Source: Desulfobacteraceae bacterium
GTDB taxonomy: Bacteria > Desulfobacterota > DSM-4660 > Desulfatiglandales > JALVMZ01
Direction: 5' to 3'
Assembly (NCBI GenBank): GCA_027032655.1
Contig: JALVMZ010000252.1
Coordinates: 1 to 14,889 of the forward strand
Length of the DNA stretch: 14,889 nt
This document shows, piece by piece, positions 13,426 through 14,889 of this stretch (its first letter is position 1; the number at the start of each line of letters is the position of its first letter). The notes beneath the pieces are model-generated. The model worked only from the letters and a program-made list of their open reading frames with translations, made no database searches and was not told the origin of the DNA. Both the position numbers and the translations under genes were made by a program.

Positions 13426-14889
13426 ATGAAAAAAAGAGATAACATACTGGATCAGATAGGATGGACCCCACTTGTCCCCATTGTAAAATTAAATCCCAAC
13501 AGGAATGTCCGTATTCTTGCCAAGCTCGAATCATTTAACCCGGGGGGCTCTGTAAAGGACAGACCCGCACTCTTTATGATAGAAGAAGCAGAAAAAAAGG
13601 GTGAGCTTACAAAGGACAAGATTATCCTTGAAGCCACAAGTGGAAATACTGGTATTGGCCTTTCTATGGTATCTGCCATAAAGGGTTATAGAATTATGCT
13701 TGTCATGTCTGAGGCAGTTAGCGAAGAGAGGAAAAAGATATTGAGGGCAATGGGTGCAGAGCTAAAATTTACGCCTGCTCACCTTGGAACTGATGGGGCT
13801 ATTGAGTATGCATATAACCTGATAAGGGAAGAGCCCGACAGATTCTGGCTTGCAGACCAATTCAATAACGAAGCCAACTGGAAATCTCACTATTATGGCA
13901 CTGCTAATGAGATATGGGAGCAGACAGGTGGAAATGTGGATGTTATTGTATCAGCGATGGGAACCACAGGCACCCTTATGGGGATATCAAGGAGATTTCA
14001 GGAGCTAAATCCAGAAGTGGAGATCGTAGGTGTTGAACCCTACTTAGGTCACAAGATCCAGGGCCTCAAAAATATGAAAGAATCCTATACCCCTGGCATT
14101 TTTGAACGGAACAGGGCACGAAGGATAATAAATATTGATGATGAAGAAGCATATTACACTGCAAGGCTCCTGGCCAAAAAGGAGGGAATACTTGCAGGAA
14201 TGAGCTCGGGGGCAGCCCTGGCAATTGCACTCAAAATTGCCAGAGAGATGGATAAAGGCACCATAGTGGTAATCTTTCCTGATGGTGGAGAAAGATATTT
14301 GAGCACCCCCCTATTTACTGACAGAAAAAAGACAGGCATAAGGCTTTATAATACCATGAGTCGGCAGAAAGAGGAATTTACTCCTGAAAAAGAAGATGAA
14401 GTATATATTTATTCTTGTGGTCCAATACTTTCACGCCCAATGCACATTGGCCAGTTAAGGGGTATCCTGCTTGCAGATATAATTAGAAGGTATCTGGAGC
14501 TCAAAGGTTATAAAGTAATACATGTTATGAATGTAACCGATCTTGATGACAGGACAATAAAAGGGGCAGATGAGGCAGGGGTTTCTCTATCCGATTTTAC
14601 TGACAAATATTATAAGGAATTCCTCTCAGACATTGATTTGCTTGGCATAAAGAGGGCAACCAGATATATGAGGCCAAGTGAACATGTGGATTATATGATT
14701 AAGATAGGAGAAGAACTCATAAAGAAAGGTTATGCTTATGAGAAATTGAGGTCCCTTTATTTTGATATTTCAAGGTTCAAAGATTATGGAAAATTATCCC
14801 GAATAGACCTTAATAAGATAAAGATAGGCAAAACCGTTGACCTGGAACAATATGAAAAGGCCAATCCAAGGGATTTTACCCTCTTTAAG
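13426..14889 (+). CDS. Cysteine synthase fused to cysteinyl-tRNA synthetase, partial (open at right edge)
   Basis: One uninterrupted frame of 488 codons to the window edge; TAA directly precedes the ATG, so the start is firm, though the ribosome site (AAGAGA) is modest. Residues 1 to about 300 are a full PLP-dependent cysteine synthase: K44 (GGSVKD) binds PLP, SGNTG at 72-76 the substrate, GTTGT at 179-183 the PLP phosphate, and SSGAAL the ring end. From about residue 305 the chain reads IRLYNT and then becomes class I CysRS: C331 (zinc ligand, in SCGP), HIGQ at 340-343 (HIGH motif), HVMNVTDLDDRTI in the nucleotide-binding core. The KMSKS loop and anticodon domain lie beyond the edge. The first half makes L-cysteine from an activated serine and sulfide or another donor; the second charges it to tRNA-Cys. 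From memory such PALP-CysRS fusions are known but rare; I could not check. It is divergent from the epimerase gene. Confidence 0.93.
   Translation, partial: MKKRDNILDQIGWTPLVPIVKLNPNRNVRILAKLESFNPGGSVKDRPALFMIEEAEKKGELTKDKIILEATSGNTGIGLSMVSAIKGYRIMLVMSEAVSEERKKILRAMGAELKFTPAHLGTDGAIEYAYNLIREEPDRFWLADQFNNEANWKSHYYGTANEIWEQTGGNVDVIVSAMGTTGTLMGISRRFQELNPEVEIVGVEPYLGHKIQGLKNMKESYTPGIFERNRARRIINIDDEEAYYTARLLAKKEGILAGMSSGAALAIALKIAREMDKGTIVVIFPDGGERYLSTPLFTDRKKTGIRLYNTMSRQKEEFTPEKEDEVYIYSCGPILSRPMHIGQLRGILLADIIRRYLELKGYKVIHVMNVTDLDDRTIKGADEAGVSLSDFTDKYYKEFLSDIDLLGIKRATRYMRPSEHVDYMIKIGEELIKKGYAYEKLRSLYFDISRFKDYGKLSRIDLNKIKIGKTVDLEQYEKANPRDFTLFK

Noticed and set aside
14281..14450. The cysteine synthase-CysRS junction as an assembly or frameshift artefact
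   Set aside because: Both halves are in one frame with an intact linker and complete motifs on each side, and no stop or duplicated sequence marks the join.

Overview
This window looks like a piece of an AT-rich chromosome from an anaerobic or microaerophilic Gram-negative-type bacterium. The gene content (Rex, a flavoredoxin-type flavin reductase, a multi-PAS/GAF sensor kinase with a Cys-rich tail, PqqD/radical-SAM peptide chemistry) recalls Desulfobacterota, Nitrospirota or a neighbouring candidate phylum. That placement is a judgement from content and style; no marker here fixes it. Nearly all of the window is coding. No gene-free stretch exceeds 300 bases; the longest is 279 bases (9923-10201), which holds the groEL terminator. 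I see no IS element, CRISPR array, integrase or origin.

Left region (1-3187, minus strand): a compact operon that looks like a RiPP (ribosomally made, post-translationally modified peptide) cluster. In transcription order it encodes a PqqD-like leader-recognition protein, two tandem paralogous precursor-like peptides of 79 and 81 residues, two overlapping paralogous radical SAM enzymes with C-terminal Cys-rich domains, and an HPr-kinase-like P-loop kinase cut by the window edge. Neither peptide contains cysteine. Both carry four copies of a hexamer starting with Thr and ending with Gln, at identical positions, spaced 11, 14 and 11 residues. I cannot match this set to a characterised RiPP class. 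It is the best candidate here for an undescribed system. A candidate promoter lies just upstream, in the gap after a soluble PAS-PAS-GAF histidine kinase gene (3301-5643, same strand).

Middle region (5799-8942, plus strand): rex, rnhA and a flavin reductase form a likely redox-related operon with a candidate promoter. They are followed by a zinc-ribbon protein with a very long acidic tail, a tRNA-Phe gene with its own promoter and terminator, and a PilZ-domain protein that starts at TTG.

Right region (8954-13275, minus strand): a UDP-glucuronate 4-epimerase-like gene, then groES-groEL with a sigma70-like promoter and a strong terminator, then a UDP-glucose 4-epimerase-like gene. The two sugar-nucleotide epimerases flank the chaperonin operon and suggest nearby surface-polysaccharide functions. 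From 13426 to the right edge, on the plus strand, runs an open gene fusing an entire cysteine synthase to cysteinyl-tRNA synthetase. It would put cysteine production and its charging onto tRNA in one polypeptide.
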